This document shows positions 1 to 12,200 of a DNA stretch of 64,000 nucleotides, piece after piece. The translations under genes were made by a program, and so were the position numbers. Positions within the stretch are counted from its first letter, which is position 1; each line of letters opens with the position of its first letter. Location of the stretch: NCBI GenBank assembly GCA_023634235.1, contig JAMKCF010000008.1, positions 10,310,176 to 10,374,175 on the forward strand, read 5' to 3'. The DNA is from Pisaster brevispinus (lineage: Eukaryota > Echinodermata > Asteroidea > Forcipulatida > Asteriidae). The notes beneath the pieces were generated by a model that ran no database searches, was not told the origin of the DNA, and saw only the letters and a list, made by a program, of their open reading frames with translations.

Positions 1-158
1 AAAGGATCGCTGATGACTTACAGTGAAGATATAAAACTGGCGGAACTAAGTAGTGATCTAATGGGTTGATGAAATGGCTATGTTTGGGGATGGTGTTGCT
101 CGCAATGGTGGAGCATCTTCCATGAGCTGCCTGGTGTATGGTGGGCTGGCCAGCAACA

Positions 159-248
159 TCACGACAGTGGCTCAGAGTTGCAGAGGCTCCAGGGGTATGT
201 CAGGGAACATTCTGTGACTTTTCCTCTGCAGTGAGAATGTGCAGATCC
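159..248 (-). CDS. Possible terminal coding exon with stop
   Basis: After an AG acceptor (TTGTGTAG) a phase-0 frame of 29 codons runs to TGA at 159-161. It would follow exon 343-442 in phase. Its composition is ordinary and nothing independent supports it. The gene could instead continue beyond the window or end differently. Confidence 0.3.
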   Translation of the reverse strand, partial: GSAHSHCRGKVTECSLTYPWSLCNSEPLS

Positions 249-3200
249 CTACACAATAATGCTCCGCACACAGGCTACGACACTTGGGCAATGCAAGGTG
301 GAGGGATAGAACATTCCAAGACTGGGACAGCATGCCTTGTACCTTAGAGATGGTTTTGGCCTCTTCTGTAATGTTTGGTACCCAAGCAATCGTGAAATAA
401 GGGTAACTCCAAGGGAAGCCACTTGGACGCTCTCTTGGAGAACTGCAATCATGAAGTTTAAATTTTTGGTGTAGAAAGAAAAGTTGGGTTTTTTTAGTGA
501 GAGAGTACCATCAACTTTGTTTTGTGTGCACTGAAGGAGACTTGCCAGCATTAAAACCACAAAGCTACCTCATCCAGATCTTCTTCCATTTCTGCTGCTC
601 TGGTACTCTCTCCTTAGAAGACAAAATCAACTGGAAAAATGTTTGTCTTCAGTTTATATCAGGACCTGACACCACAGCACTTCCTTCACAATATCATTGA
701 TGTAAGGAAGAAACAGATTTGCACCTAAGATTATCCTTGTGACACACCGACTTGGACATGAGACAAATCGGATGTTCCCCCTTCAATATATACATGTAAT
801 GTTGTATAGTCTGATATAGCACACGCATCTACCAGTAAGGTATTCAAGGCGCTTGAACAACAGAAACATGTTAAGACATCTTATAGGGTTTCACAATGTG
901 CTGCGACACATTTAGCAGCCGCTGCCAGAAAACCGGGGCAAACCCACCCTTCTCTTAGCGATAAGTGTAAAGCCCGGTTCATGCGAATGCAATGCATTTG
1001 CGATACGAATAGTAAGAAATTCTTGGTTTGCATTATATTGTTTGTTCAATTTGCAAAATCACAACAATCTGGTAGAAATATCTAGTAGCACCTGATCTGC
1101 TAAACTGAATGCCGATTTTGCATGGCTAAAACCAACAACAAACGAACGATAAGTTAAATTTAATAAAATGATGTATTAATTCACATGTATCCAAATGAAA
1201 TTGACTGAGCATTTCAACTGGACAAAATCACTTGGAGTGAAATTGACCGCTCATTTGCCAAAAATGACTGGGAAAACTTTAAAAGGAATTGGACATAGTG
1301 TACATGTACAAGTGATTTCATTTTCACTACCTTATGAAAACCGAGAACAAACCAGGAAACACAAAGGGTCTCCGTAGGGGAATTCTAAAGACTGGGGTGC
1401 TCCACAAGGTTCTTAACTACAGGGACAAAGAAAAGAACAAAAGATGTCCCCACAGGGATGCAACAAATAGAATGTGTGCATTTGTAGATGTACATACAAC
1501 ACACACACTCGTGTACACCACCCTCTCCTGTTTCTCAACCTAAAATTAAAGACTTCTTTATGCTCACCAATGCACCACTGATTTTATAAATAACCTAATG
1601 TAAATGCACTATGTAACTGATGCTCAAGCCCTTTAATGTAATCCGAATTACAGGTTACCAAAATCTGGTTAAAACAGTAATTGATCTTATTAAGGGTAAA
1701 ACATAATGTTGTGAAGAATGAAAATTAGCGTTACATCAATAAAAACTTACTTTTAATGTTGTATCCAGATCTCTTGCTTTGCAAAGAAGTGATGTTGCAG
1801 AGGCATTAACACTTGACTTTTTTTCACCGACTGCAGCTTGATTGGTAAAATACGAGTAGTGTCTGCTAAGTTGCCTTTTTAAAAATGTCCCCTCTGCCAA
1901 AGTTCGTGATCTGTTTGTTGAACAATAATAAAAAGACAATTTTATGCATGCAAGATTAAAAACTTAGAAAAAAACGTGTTATAGCTCATGACATTAGTGT
2001 CTATACACATTTTGTCAATATGAATTTATTTTATCTGTGTGTAATAGGTGTAAAAAAGTTGTATTTACATGTATACTGATAAAAAGTAGAATCCAAAATG
2101 ACCCAAGGTATCCACAAAAAGTTGGAAGTGGTCTGACGTTTCAAACCCTTGGCTAAATGCCAACACAACACACACATACAAGTACAATAGTGTAAGAGAG
2201 GCAGTCAGGTTGAAAAAAGTGCTGTTAGGTTAACAAAGATTGTAGTTGCACATATCTTAAGAGTCCATTTACACTTTTTACTTGTTACTTTCAAGCATAT
2301 CCTATTATAAGCTCTTCTTTAATTTCTAATTAGAACCCCCTTGGTCAATTACTTGTGAGTCTTTTTATGTAAATACTTGACAAATGTGTCCACGGTTGAA
2401 CAATCTCTTTTTTCTTTCTTTGTATGATTTATTCTTATCCTAGCCCCTTACAAAGAGTGGTTTTCAGTCTTACTTGGGGCAAACTCTATTAGCATTGGTG
2501 AGACAATGACGCCCTAGTTTCGCAAGGTTTGGGTACCGTACTACTACTAAATGTAGCAGCTTGCTCTAATTTGCATGCGTGTACATCAAGGATCATGACG
2601 ATTGCCTTTTTATTGCATGTTCTTTATGGTCAAGCGTGAAGTGGAAATTACAGTCAGCTTTTAAAAAATTCTGAAATTGTTTACAATTTACAACTTCTAA
2701 ATTTAGCTTTTTTTTATTTCAAACTATATTCAATGGGTGAAACGTACAAAAACATCACAAAAAAAGTTCTTTTCAAAAACAACTGCCACAATAAAATGCT
2801 AGCATAGCTGCTATTTGAGGTGCCCAGAAGTCCAGATTCTTGCGAAAGCTCATATGCTCTCGAGGTCAACTACACAGTCTATTATTAGTTATCATACAAA
2901 CGCGAGTGGAATCTGGGAAAACATAAAGCTCGCTTCTGCTTCAATTGGATGTAGATGTGCTAAACTTTTCTGTATTCCCTGAGTCATCCCCTGACCCTTT
3001 GTAACAATGTTTTAAGTAATAAACCACAAGGGAAACTGACTGGGTAGTTTTTTTTTATTAATTTGGGTTTGAACAAAGAAAAATTGACTGGAGCGAGACT
3101 TGAACCAACGACCTCCGGATTAACATACCGCCGCTCTACCAACTGAGCTATCCAGCCCAGTTAACAGTTGTATGACTTCTGACTGGCACCCCGAACAAAG

Positions 3201-6200
3201 ATATTGACTAATAGGGAGACCGCCAACATAGGGCTGGATAGCTCAGTTGGTAGAGCGCCGGTACGTTAATCCGGAGGTCGTTGGTTCAAGTCCCGCTCCA
3301 GTCAATTTTTCTTTGTTCAAACCCAAATTAACAATGTTTTAGTCTATAAAAAAACAATAAAAACACACAGCACAAAAAATAATGCTTATTGGAACAGCTC
3401 CACACATGCCAAGAATGAAAGAAAACAACAGCCCTTACTAATGAAAAAGCCACTGCAAAAGTGCCTGAAGTTTGTTTCCGCACCAATTGAAGACAACAGG
3501 AATTAACAATATAGTTTTAGTTTGAAACTTGTTTTTGAAGCTTTCATTTTGCACCAATTGAAGACAACAGGAATTAACAATATAGTTTTAGTTTGAAACT
3601 TGTTTTTGTTAATTACTCCAGTGCGAACATTTAACCCCAGTCATTACCAAAATGTTTTGACATACACAACAACTGGTGACCAAATTGTGAAGCAGCCATT
3701 TCTACGAGTAGAGTTTGTCACCATGACTTAAATGCTTAGAAAACTTACCCTATTTTTCTCATATATTTACTTTTCCCCTTTCATTTACATAATAGAAATA
3801 ATGTTTTTTAATGCTTCAGTGTATGACCCAAACCACCTCATGAATGATGCATGTAATGAAACACTGTCAGTGATACAAACAAATGTTTTCTTTGGCTCAA
3901 TGTTGAGTCATGAACAATACACTTTGTAGAGGCAGGTGTGTAATATCAGAAGTCTATAATATTTGCCCAGTGCCAAGTCATTCCCATAATAATGGTTCAC
4001 AACCTGTTTTTCCAAATGAGGCAAGGTCATGTCACAGCAGACATGGTTGTTGTAGAAGGATTTCATATTTACTTCTTCTTTTTTACATTTCAGACTGTGT
4101 AGTGGATGAGTGTTGGTGTTTATTTTGTGTTTATTGTGAACACATATCAAACGACAAGGATCTATGTGTGAGTTACGTAAAACAAGTATTAAATGCATTA
4201 CATTCTTGCATTTTTACAGTGAATACAATCACTTGGTGATTCCATTTCACAAGGTGAAGCCGAGCCAAATGGAACAGTACAAATTTCACCTCATGATTAT
4301 ATTCTGCGACAATGCACTCATATGCATCCAATATTTGTATAATATTGGATTTGGACACTACACATGTATGTATCATCACTCAACATACCAAAAATAAATG
4401 CATACTGTTGTTATAATGCGTTTGATGAAGTGACCATCAGTCAATTTACTTGAAACTATGGCTTGCACTCAGTTCATGTACATGTAGATGTTTAATGGGT
4501 CTTGCAACATGCATAAGTATGAGGTGACATAGATCTAAAAACAAACATTTATCAAAAGCCTACTCCCATGATACATAATGTGCCCACATAGTGGAATAGC
4601 TCTGCTATATGGCTTCATAACTAGGTGGCCTACTTTTTCTATGTAATCTACTTCTGGTAATAAGTAGTTTTGTAACCATTACAGTCTTGTCTCAGTTCAG
4701 TTGTATACTTTTAATAAAGTGCTTATAAAAGACTACAAAGTGATGTATTTCACAACAAACAAATCATGCAGGACAAAGCAAATTGTATAAACAAAGGAGA
4801 TTTTGCTAGTTTAGTACCAAATCGTTAAGTCTAAAAAACCATTAAATATTAAATTATGAATATCAAATCAAAGAATAAACACACCTCTTGAGGGATTTTC
4901 TTAGCATCATTTAGCAGAAGGCCAAAAATAAATGTAATACAAAAAAAAGAAAAAAGAAACACAATAGTGAACAGGTAGTACAAACAGGTCAAAGGATTTC
5001 ATTCTTACTGCTCTTTCATAAAACATCATATATTTTCTTTCATACTATTCAATGAAGTAACAGTTTATTACAAGCAAACTGGCAAACATTTCCAACTGTA
5101 AATGTCTGCAGTTTAGATGTGGTCTTTATTTTGCAGAGAACTGATATTTCAGGTGTCCAGTGGTGCACTTACAGTAACAATCCAGTCACCCAGAACCAGC
5201 AATTGCACTTTCAAGCAACAAGGACGTTGGGGTATTTAACTCTGAATGCATTTCAGACAGAAACATTTCTCTGGCGAATTAATACTGACATAGACTTAAC
5301 CTTTTTTTCCTTGATAATTAACAATCCTGTACTTTGTTTAATATCAAACAAAATAAGTATATATTTTCTGCATCAAATCAATGTATAAAGAAATAAAATA
5401 ATGCTCATGAGGACCAATGAAATAGAAAACTTGCACAGTCAATCCTAATCCTAAATATAACATCATTCCATATAAACCACATCAACTTCAGAAACTTGCT
5501 GAAAATGGACGGATGGATTCATTCTTTCCTTAAAGACGTATGCAAAAAGCTATTTAGTTCTACATACATGTACATGTAACATATGGCTTTCATTTTAAAA
5601 GTGTAAATTTCCATCATAAGAATTGCTTAAAAACACAGAAATGGTGGAATTTCAGTAAAATTATACACCACCGGGTAATACAAATTAGTGCCAGGTTTAG
5701 AGCCTGAAGTAAAAAAAACCCTGAGCATGAACACAATGTGTGAGCATATGGAGCATAGCCTTTGACATAATAGCTGTCAGCTAAATCAAATGATTCACAA
5801 AGTTTGGATTTTCAAGATTAATCGTTTTAGAGTACAATGCACTTTAAAACATTGACATAAACAGTTAAACAGTGCAAACAACAAAAATTGACAACATGCT
5901 ATAAAATAAGACATTCAGGAAAAATTCTTTCAAAAAGGAGCATTTCTTGTACAAGTTTCAGTGCAAACTTTCGATGCATGGTCTATCTATTGACAAAATA
6001 CTCAACAGATCACCAAATCTATTTGAAAAACAAATCTTTTCATAGTTGAACTTCTTTTTTTTTTTTAAATATCTGCTTTTAAAAAGTGTGCTATTAGTAA
6101 ACAGTTCTCTATCAGGTCTCATAGAGAGTGGGTTTTTCTATCTAAATCAATCTACCAATATAAACAATAAATATGTTGTTAAAACGCTTACCGTGGGCGA

Positions 6201-9200
6201 GTTGAAGTTTTCCGGGGAGAATAAATGTTGCTACTTATACACACATTCAGGGGAAAAATAATGATCTTGAGGTGAGCAACATACATAATATGTACATGTA
6301 CATTATTAATTGCAAAAATGTACTAGATGTTGCTAAAGGTTTAACAGAAAGACAACATTACAAATATTGTTATACAACAAGGTTCCTACATACGCCATAC
6401 CTTCGTTCTTCAAGTGTCTTTCGCCTGTCACTTCCACTTCTTGTAAGACACTGAAAGGAAACAAGTGTGACATAAGTAGGTTACACATGACTGGGTATTT
6501 GCTGAGGGTTAAATTTGAACATGAATCTATCTTTCATTTAAATTCTAAAGTGGAGAAATTACTTTCACCTTTTAGGGCAGTAAAGCATTACCGCTGACCA
6601 GGAGATCAAAACAATGCATATCTTTGGCAAATCTTTGCACAAATTTCCTACCAATTTTAATTAATACACAAGTGGGAGTGAAAAAAGAGAAGAGGGGGTT
6701 TCCGAGTTCCTTACCCAAAGAGGCAAAATGTCAAATTGGGTTTGGGGCGCAGGTGTGTTATATATTTCCATACCCAAAGAGGTCAAACAATGAGTTGGAT
6801 TTGGGGCGCAAGTGTGCTATTCATTTCCATACCCAAATGCCGAGTTGGATTTGGGGCGCAAGTGTGCTATTCATTTCCATACCCAAATGCCGAGTTGGAT
6901 TTGGGGCGCAAGTGTGCTATTCATTTCCATACCCAAATGCCGAGTTGGATTTGGGGCGCAAGTGTGCTATTCATTTCCATACCCAAATGCCGAGTTGGAT
7001 TTGGGGCGCAAGTGTGCTATTCATTTCCATACCCAAATGCCGAGTTGGATTTGGGGCGCAAGTGTGCTATTCATTTCCATACCCAAATGCCGAGTTGGAT
7101 TTGGGGCGCAAGTGTGCTATTCATTTCCATACCCAAATGCCGAGTTGGATTTGGGGCGCAAGTGTGCTATTCATTTCCATACCCAAATGCCGAGTTGGAT
7201 TTGGGGCGCAAGTGTGCTATACATTTCCATACCCAAATGCTGCGTTGGGTTTGGGGAGTAAAGATACGCTTACAGAGATGAACTCTGACCCAGCCAAGCC
7301 AAGTTGTGTGTAGCCCTAATCCACATTCCACGGGTTATGACTCCTGCACAACCCACACATGCAGGCATATCTTCCCACAGTCAACTCTAACAGTAGACTC
7401 TCACTTTATCTCATCTATAGGCCAACTCAATATATACTGGTGAAACTGCTGAGCACTTTTAATAAGTACACTCTTAATCTATATGGTATGGGATGCAGAA
7501 AAGTGCTACATTTTTCCGCAATCCAAGAGTGCCTGTGCTATGTTTATCATAAAGGCAGAAGCATAAGAAAAAAAATGAATAATAAAACTCAAGCAAACAA
7601 TATGTTCATCCTTTGCTGCTTGTCTTATTTAACTTTTCTGTAGGTTTCAACAATTTTAAGCGCATGCAAAATACTTCCATAAATGAATATCCTGAAACTG
7701 TTTACATACATGTAATAAAAAAGTGACAGGCTATTTATTTTTCAATTAGTATGGCATTTTGCTAAGCTGCACATCTGCTGTGGCCTGTACTTCTGCCTTG
7801 ATGATCTGCATAACACCCAAGATGCATAAGTGTTCAGTTCAAGAACAGCATTCTATACGCATCATGATATACATTTCTGCAGCTCTGATGAGTATTACAC
7901 AGGTATCAACCTATAAGAATCAAGGATTCTAAGATGGATGATATACTACTATGTACCCACTTATTCGGTAAAAGTTTTACTGATTCATGTCACAACTACA
8001 TGAAGATAATACATAACAAAAACAGTAATAATGATATAAATTTATAGTGCGCATTTCTCCTGAAAAATCGATAGAAGTGCATACAGAAGAAGCACGACTA
8101 AAACAAAAGAACTAGCTGAGTAAATGAGACTCAAGTGTTACATATACCTGATGAGGGTTATCCTGATGTAAGTAGAGAGGTTGATTTGAAGATGAGGATC
8201 TGTCAGGCCATGACATTTTACTCTTTACATCACCACTCTATGCCAAACCAACACAGATGTTAGTGGGAAATACTTTTCTGTACAGCATGTAGCTTTTCCA
8301 AATTTGGCTGTCTCTTCAACCAAACATTATACAACAAATTGTTACAAATGCATGATACATGTAAACCATTAGCTTCAGTAAGGGGTGCCTTTGCAAACGT
8401 TCATTCAGTGGGGAAAAGCGTGAACACTGATATACAATTTTGACATAAATAGAGGCACTAGTGCGCACCTGATGTAGCTCTATGAGTGATACGAAGAGCA
8501 AACATTTCTCAATGAAAATGAAATTTATGTACTTTTGTGGCTACTCATGGAGTAGTCAGCAAAAAGACAAAAGCTTATTCTTCAGCTCATAGAATATAGT
8601 CTTTGAAATGTTTAATATGCTCAATGCTGTCTAAGGTGTTTTTATCACACATATATTGTAATTTTCGGATTATAAACCGCGGTTTATACGTTGATTTTGA
8701 CATTTTTTTGTACTCCTGCGGTTTATGCGCCGGGCGGCTTATACGCCGACGTATAAATATTGAAGAGAAAAAACAGCATTTTTTTTAAAGAAAGATCGTT
8801 TGTAAAATATTCTAAAATAATGCTATCCTAATAGATCCTTTCAATTACGTTCAATATTGTCAACTTCAATACATTTCGACTTTAATTACAACGCAACTCG
8901 CACTGTGGCAACTACAATGACTGACTGATGTGCCGCCCGCCTGTCACTGCACATCGCCACAAAGAGGACCGCAAACACGCACGGCCCCTCTGTGTGTGTA
9001 CACATACACATGCTGTGATTGGCCGTTGATGATTGTCCGTTGATGATTGTCCGTTGATAGTTCCATTCATAAGATCTTGGCTAGACTTCTGACGGCTCGA
9101 GTAGATAGCGCCTGCCGCACATTGTACAACACATAGCCTGAACATCTGACGCCACACTTCGAGGCTCGGGGCCCAGTCTAAGTCTAATCAAACGTGAACA

Positions 9201-12200
9201 GATTTTGTCAACAGAGGGCGATGCGATGCAGGGCAAAGTTCAACTATTTCTCGGTGTGCGTTGTCGACCGATCGTTGATTCACGAAGATTTTGTTGCCAA
9301 CGAAGTTCAAAACATGGTCAACACAACCGATCATCAAATCACGAATTCTTGAAAACGTGTGTTGATGGAAAAAGTATAATTCAGGACTGATAGTATGAGA
9401 TAAAAAATCACCCAAAACGCAGTTTTGCGAACTTCACTTCCGTGTTTTGAGGTTAGTTTTTTGTAACATTTTGGCCGCGGTTTATACGCCGCGCGGTTTA
9501 TACGCTGACACTAAATATTTTTTTCCATATTTTGGAGCATTGTGGTTTATACGCCGGGCGGTTTATAATCCGAAAATTACGGTATTGACTGAAATTATTT
9601 GCTCAGTCTATGACCCCTTTTAAAGCGGAGCTGCAAACATTTGCATCTTGCAATCAGGAAGATTTTGTACAACAAACAGGGAAATGTTTGTACATCCAAT
9701 ATAATAAGGAAAAAGTTTCCAAAATCAGGATGATTTTCAAATTTGTTCATCAGAACGTTGAAAGATTGGTTTATTTTTAGGGAACTTTCTGCAGAATCAG
9801 GGAGAGTTGCAGCTCTGCCTTAGGATCTGGTTTGTGGGATTCTGCTATTGTTGTTCTATTATTCAATTTTCTAAAGAACTCCTCTGTGGGGTCCAAGTTG
9901 AACAAAGGCAAACTTTGTGGGGTCTATTGTTTAATTGTGTAAGTTACCCTTACATATAATGGCAGTTATGGGGTACTTCTATTGTTGTTCTATTATTCCA
10001 TTTTCTGAAGAAATTCTCTGTGGGGTATATGTTACACTTATACATCCACACGCAAGAACAATGCAAAATGCATGTTTGGCCTCACTGACAGGGCATAACA
10101 AAACAGGACAAAAATATTTCTGGTAAAAACAAAAGGGCTTTAATAAAACAAACAAGTACCTATGGCCAAACTTGATAGACTCCCCTAAAAGCAGCATAAT
10201 GCACAATTCTTGAAAACAAGTATGGGTTTGTTTGATGTGCCTTTCCATAGACTTTGAGTAAAGATGCAGTGAGTGATGATTTAATCCAGGAAAGCTTGTT
10301 TGAAGGTTGAATGCTAGTTTTAGTTAGATAAAGTTTGCAATGTTAGTTCAGTGATCTATATTTTATTGTTTTCATCTATGCATTCCAAAAACACTGTTAT
10401 GACACATCAGTGCAACAATTAAATTAACTAAACATCATAATTTCGTTTAGCCCTGTAGCACACTTTTGCTATTCATCCAGACCAAGATGCAAACATGTAC
10501 ACATGCATTGATGCCAACATTACCATCAGTTTAAATGAGTAAATTAGTGCAATCTTACCTGCAGTCCTCCAAGTTCACCTGAAGCTACAAAGCGATTCTT
10601 TATGTTGCTCTCTACATGACTTAGGCTTTTGCTAAGGGCAGGCCGTTGAGGTGAAATTGACTGATGGCTACAGCCATTCAAAAAAATAATAAATAAATAA
10701 ATAAATAAATCACAAATTCACAAACAAAATCTAAGTTAAAAACTTAATGTAATGAATACTAATTTTGCAAGTGACATGCATTTTTTGAATAAGTCAATTA
10801 ATATGTATTTTTAAAAGTAAAGTTCAATTAAAATTATGAATGCCATTCATATTTCTCTTGCATTTAGCCTTTTTGAAAGACCTTTTTCAAACAGTTGAAA
10901 ATGGAAGACCTTTTTATGCATGCATTAAAAAAAATAAATAAATAAAAAACTCACTAGACAGACACAGCCTATTATATGAAATACCTGTGGGGGACAGCAT
11001 CATTTGCAGACACACTTCCATCAAACTTAGAAGGTGGTAATGCATATGAAGGAAACAGATAGTGAATATGATTGATGATCAGGAACTTAACAATCAGCTC
11101 ATATGCAAACAGCCTTCCCTCTCGCCATTCCCATGCGTGGCTCAAATACATTTCAGACTGCAAATTTTCTGAAATCAATCAATCAAATCAACATTCACAC
11201 TCAATAGGTATTTTATTAACAATACTGTCAGGCCCAAACTATTCCTTTTTCTGTATAATTTTGAGTTGAACAAAGACAATTTGAGTGGAACTTGAACCTG
11301 CAACCCCTGGATTAACGTGCCGGCGCTCTACCATCTCAGCTATCTAGCCCTATTTTTGTGGTCTCCCTATTTGTCAATATCTTTGTTCATGGTGCCTTTT
11401 TCTGTATATCACACATTTTGTATGAAGGTTCTAGGAGATACAAAGACCTTATGCTTTAGACAGTCACCTCTCAGTTATAAAGGGCGAGACATTTGTCCTC
11501 CATCCCCATTCCCATAGGATTTGTACCACAGACAAACCAAAGACTCAAACCATAAGAGCTGTAGTTCTTTATGCATTTGTAAAGTAATAAACTTTGATTA
11601 TTTATAGATTTTAAAAAAATCCATTGCATGGTTCATGAGTTGTGATTTTTAAACTTGTTTAACTTTAATTTAAAGTCATTCAACACCTGATGACGTCATC
11701 ATGGCATCATTGAAGCGGTGTCTCCTACTAGTAAAGAACTAATTACTATGTGTGAAGTTTGAAGGTTGTGTTAGTATAGAAAGTGTGTCTTTATAATTAG
11801 GTTTGTTAACCCTTTCCCGATGTGTATTAAGCACTGTATACTCAGTACTTCCCCCGAGTTTAAAAAAAATAAATAAATAAATAAACCCATAACAACAACA
11901 CAAGCAAATCACTCAGGCAGGCTTGAAACCCAGGACATTTGCACTGCTAGGGTAGTTGTGGCCGAGTGGATAAGAGCACCGGACTCAAGCTCTGGTGTTT
12001 CCGACTCAGCAGAGTGTGGGTTCGAGTCCCGGTCGTGACACTTGTGTCCTTAAGCAAGACACTTAACCATGATTGCTTTGTCCTTCGGATGGGACGTAAA
12101 GCCGTTGGCCCCGTGTGTTGTGTAACGCACGTAAAAGAACCCAGTGCACTTATCGAAAAGAGAAGGGGTTCGCCCCTGTGTTCCTGGTTTGATTGGCTGC

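Noticed and set aside
3086..3303. Two functional tRNA-Asn genes in divergent arrangement
   Set aside because: They form arms of a palindromic element with dispersed copies, carry stem mismatches, and one lacks U33.
6792..7241. CRISPR array
   Set aside because: Direct tandem units without unique spacers, in eukaryotic intron sequence.
6624..7313. Long open frames (229, 181 and 149 codons) with periodic peptides
   Set aside because: They are three readings of one stop-free 50-bp minisatellite. No splice, start or family evidence supports a gene.
11953..12041. Functional tRNA-Leu gene
   Set aside because: It is continuous with a SINE body and LINE-like tail and recurs with the same body elsewhere; a leucine tRNA with this anticodon would be expected to end at the B box and acceptor stem.
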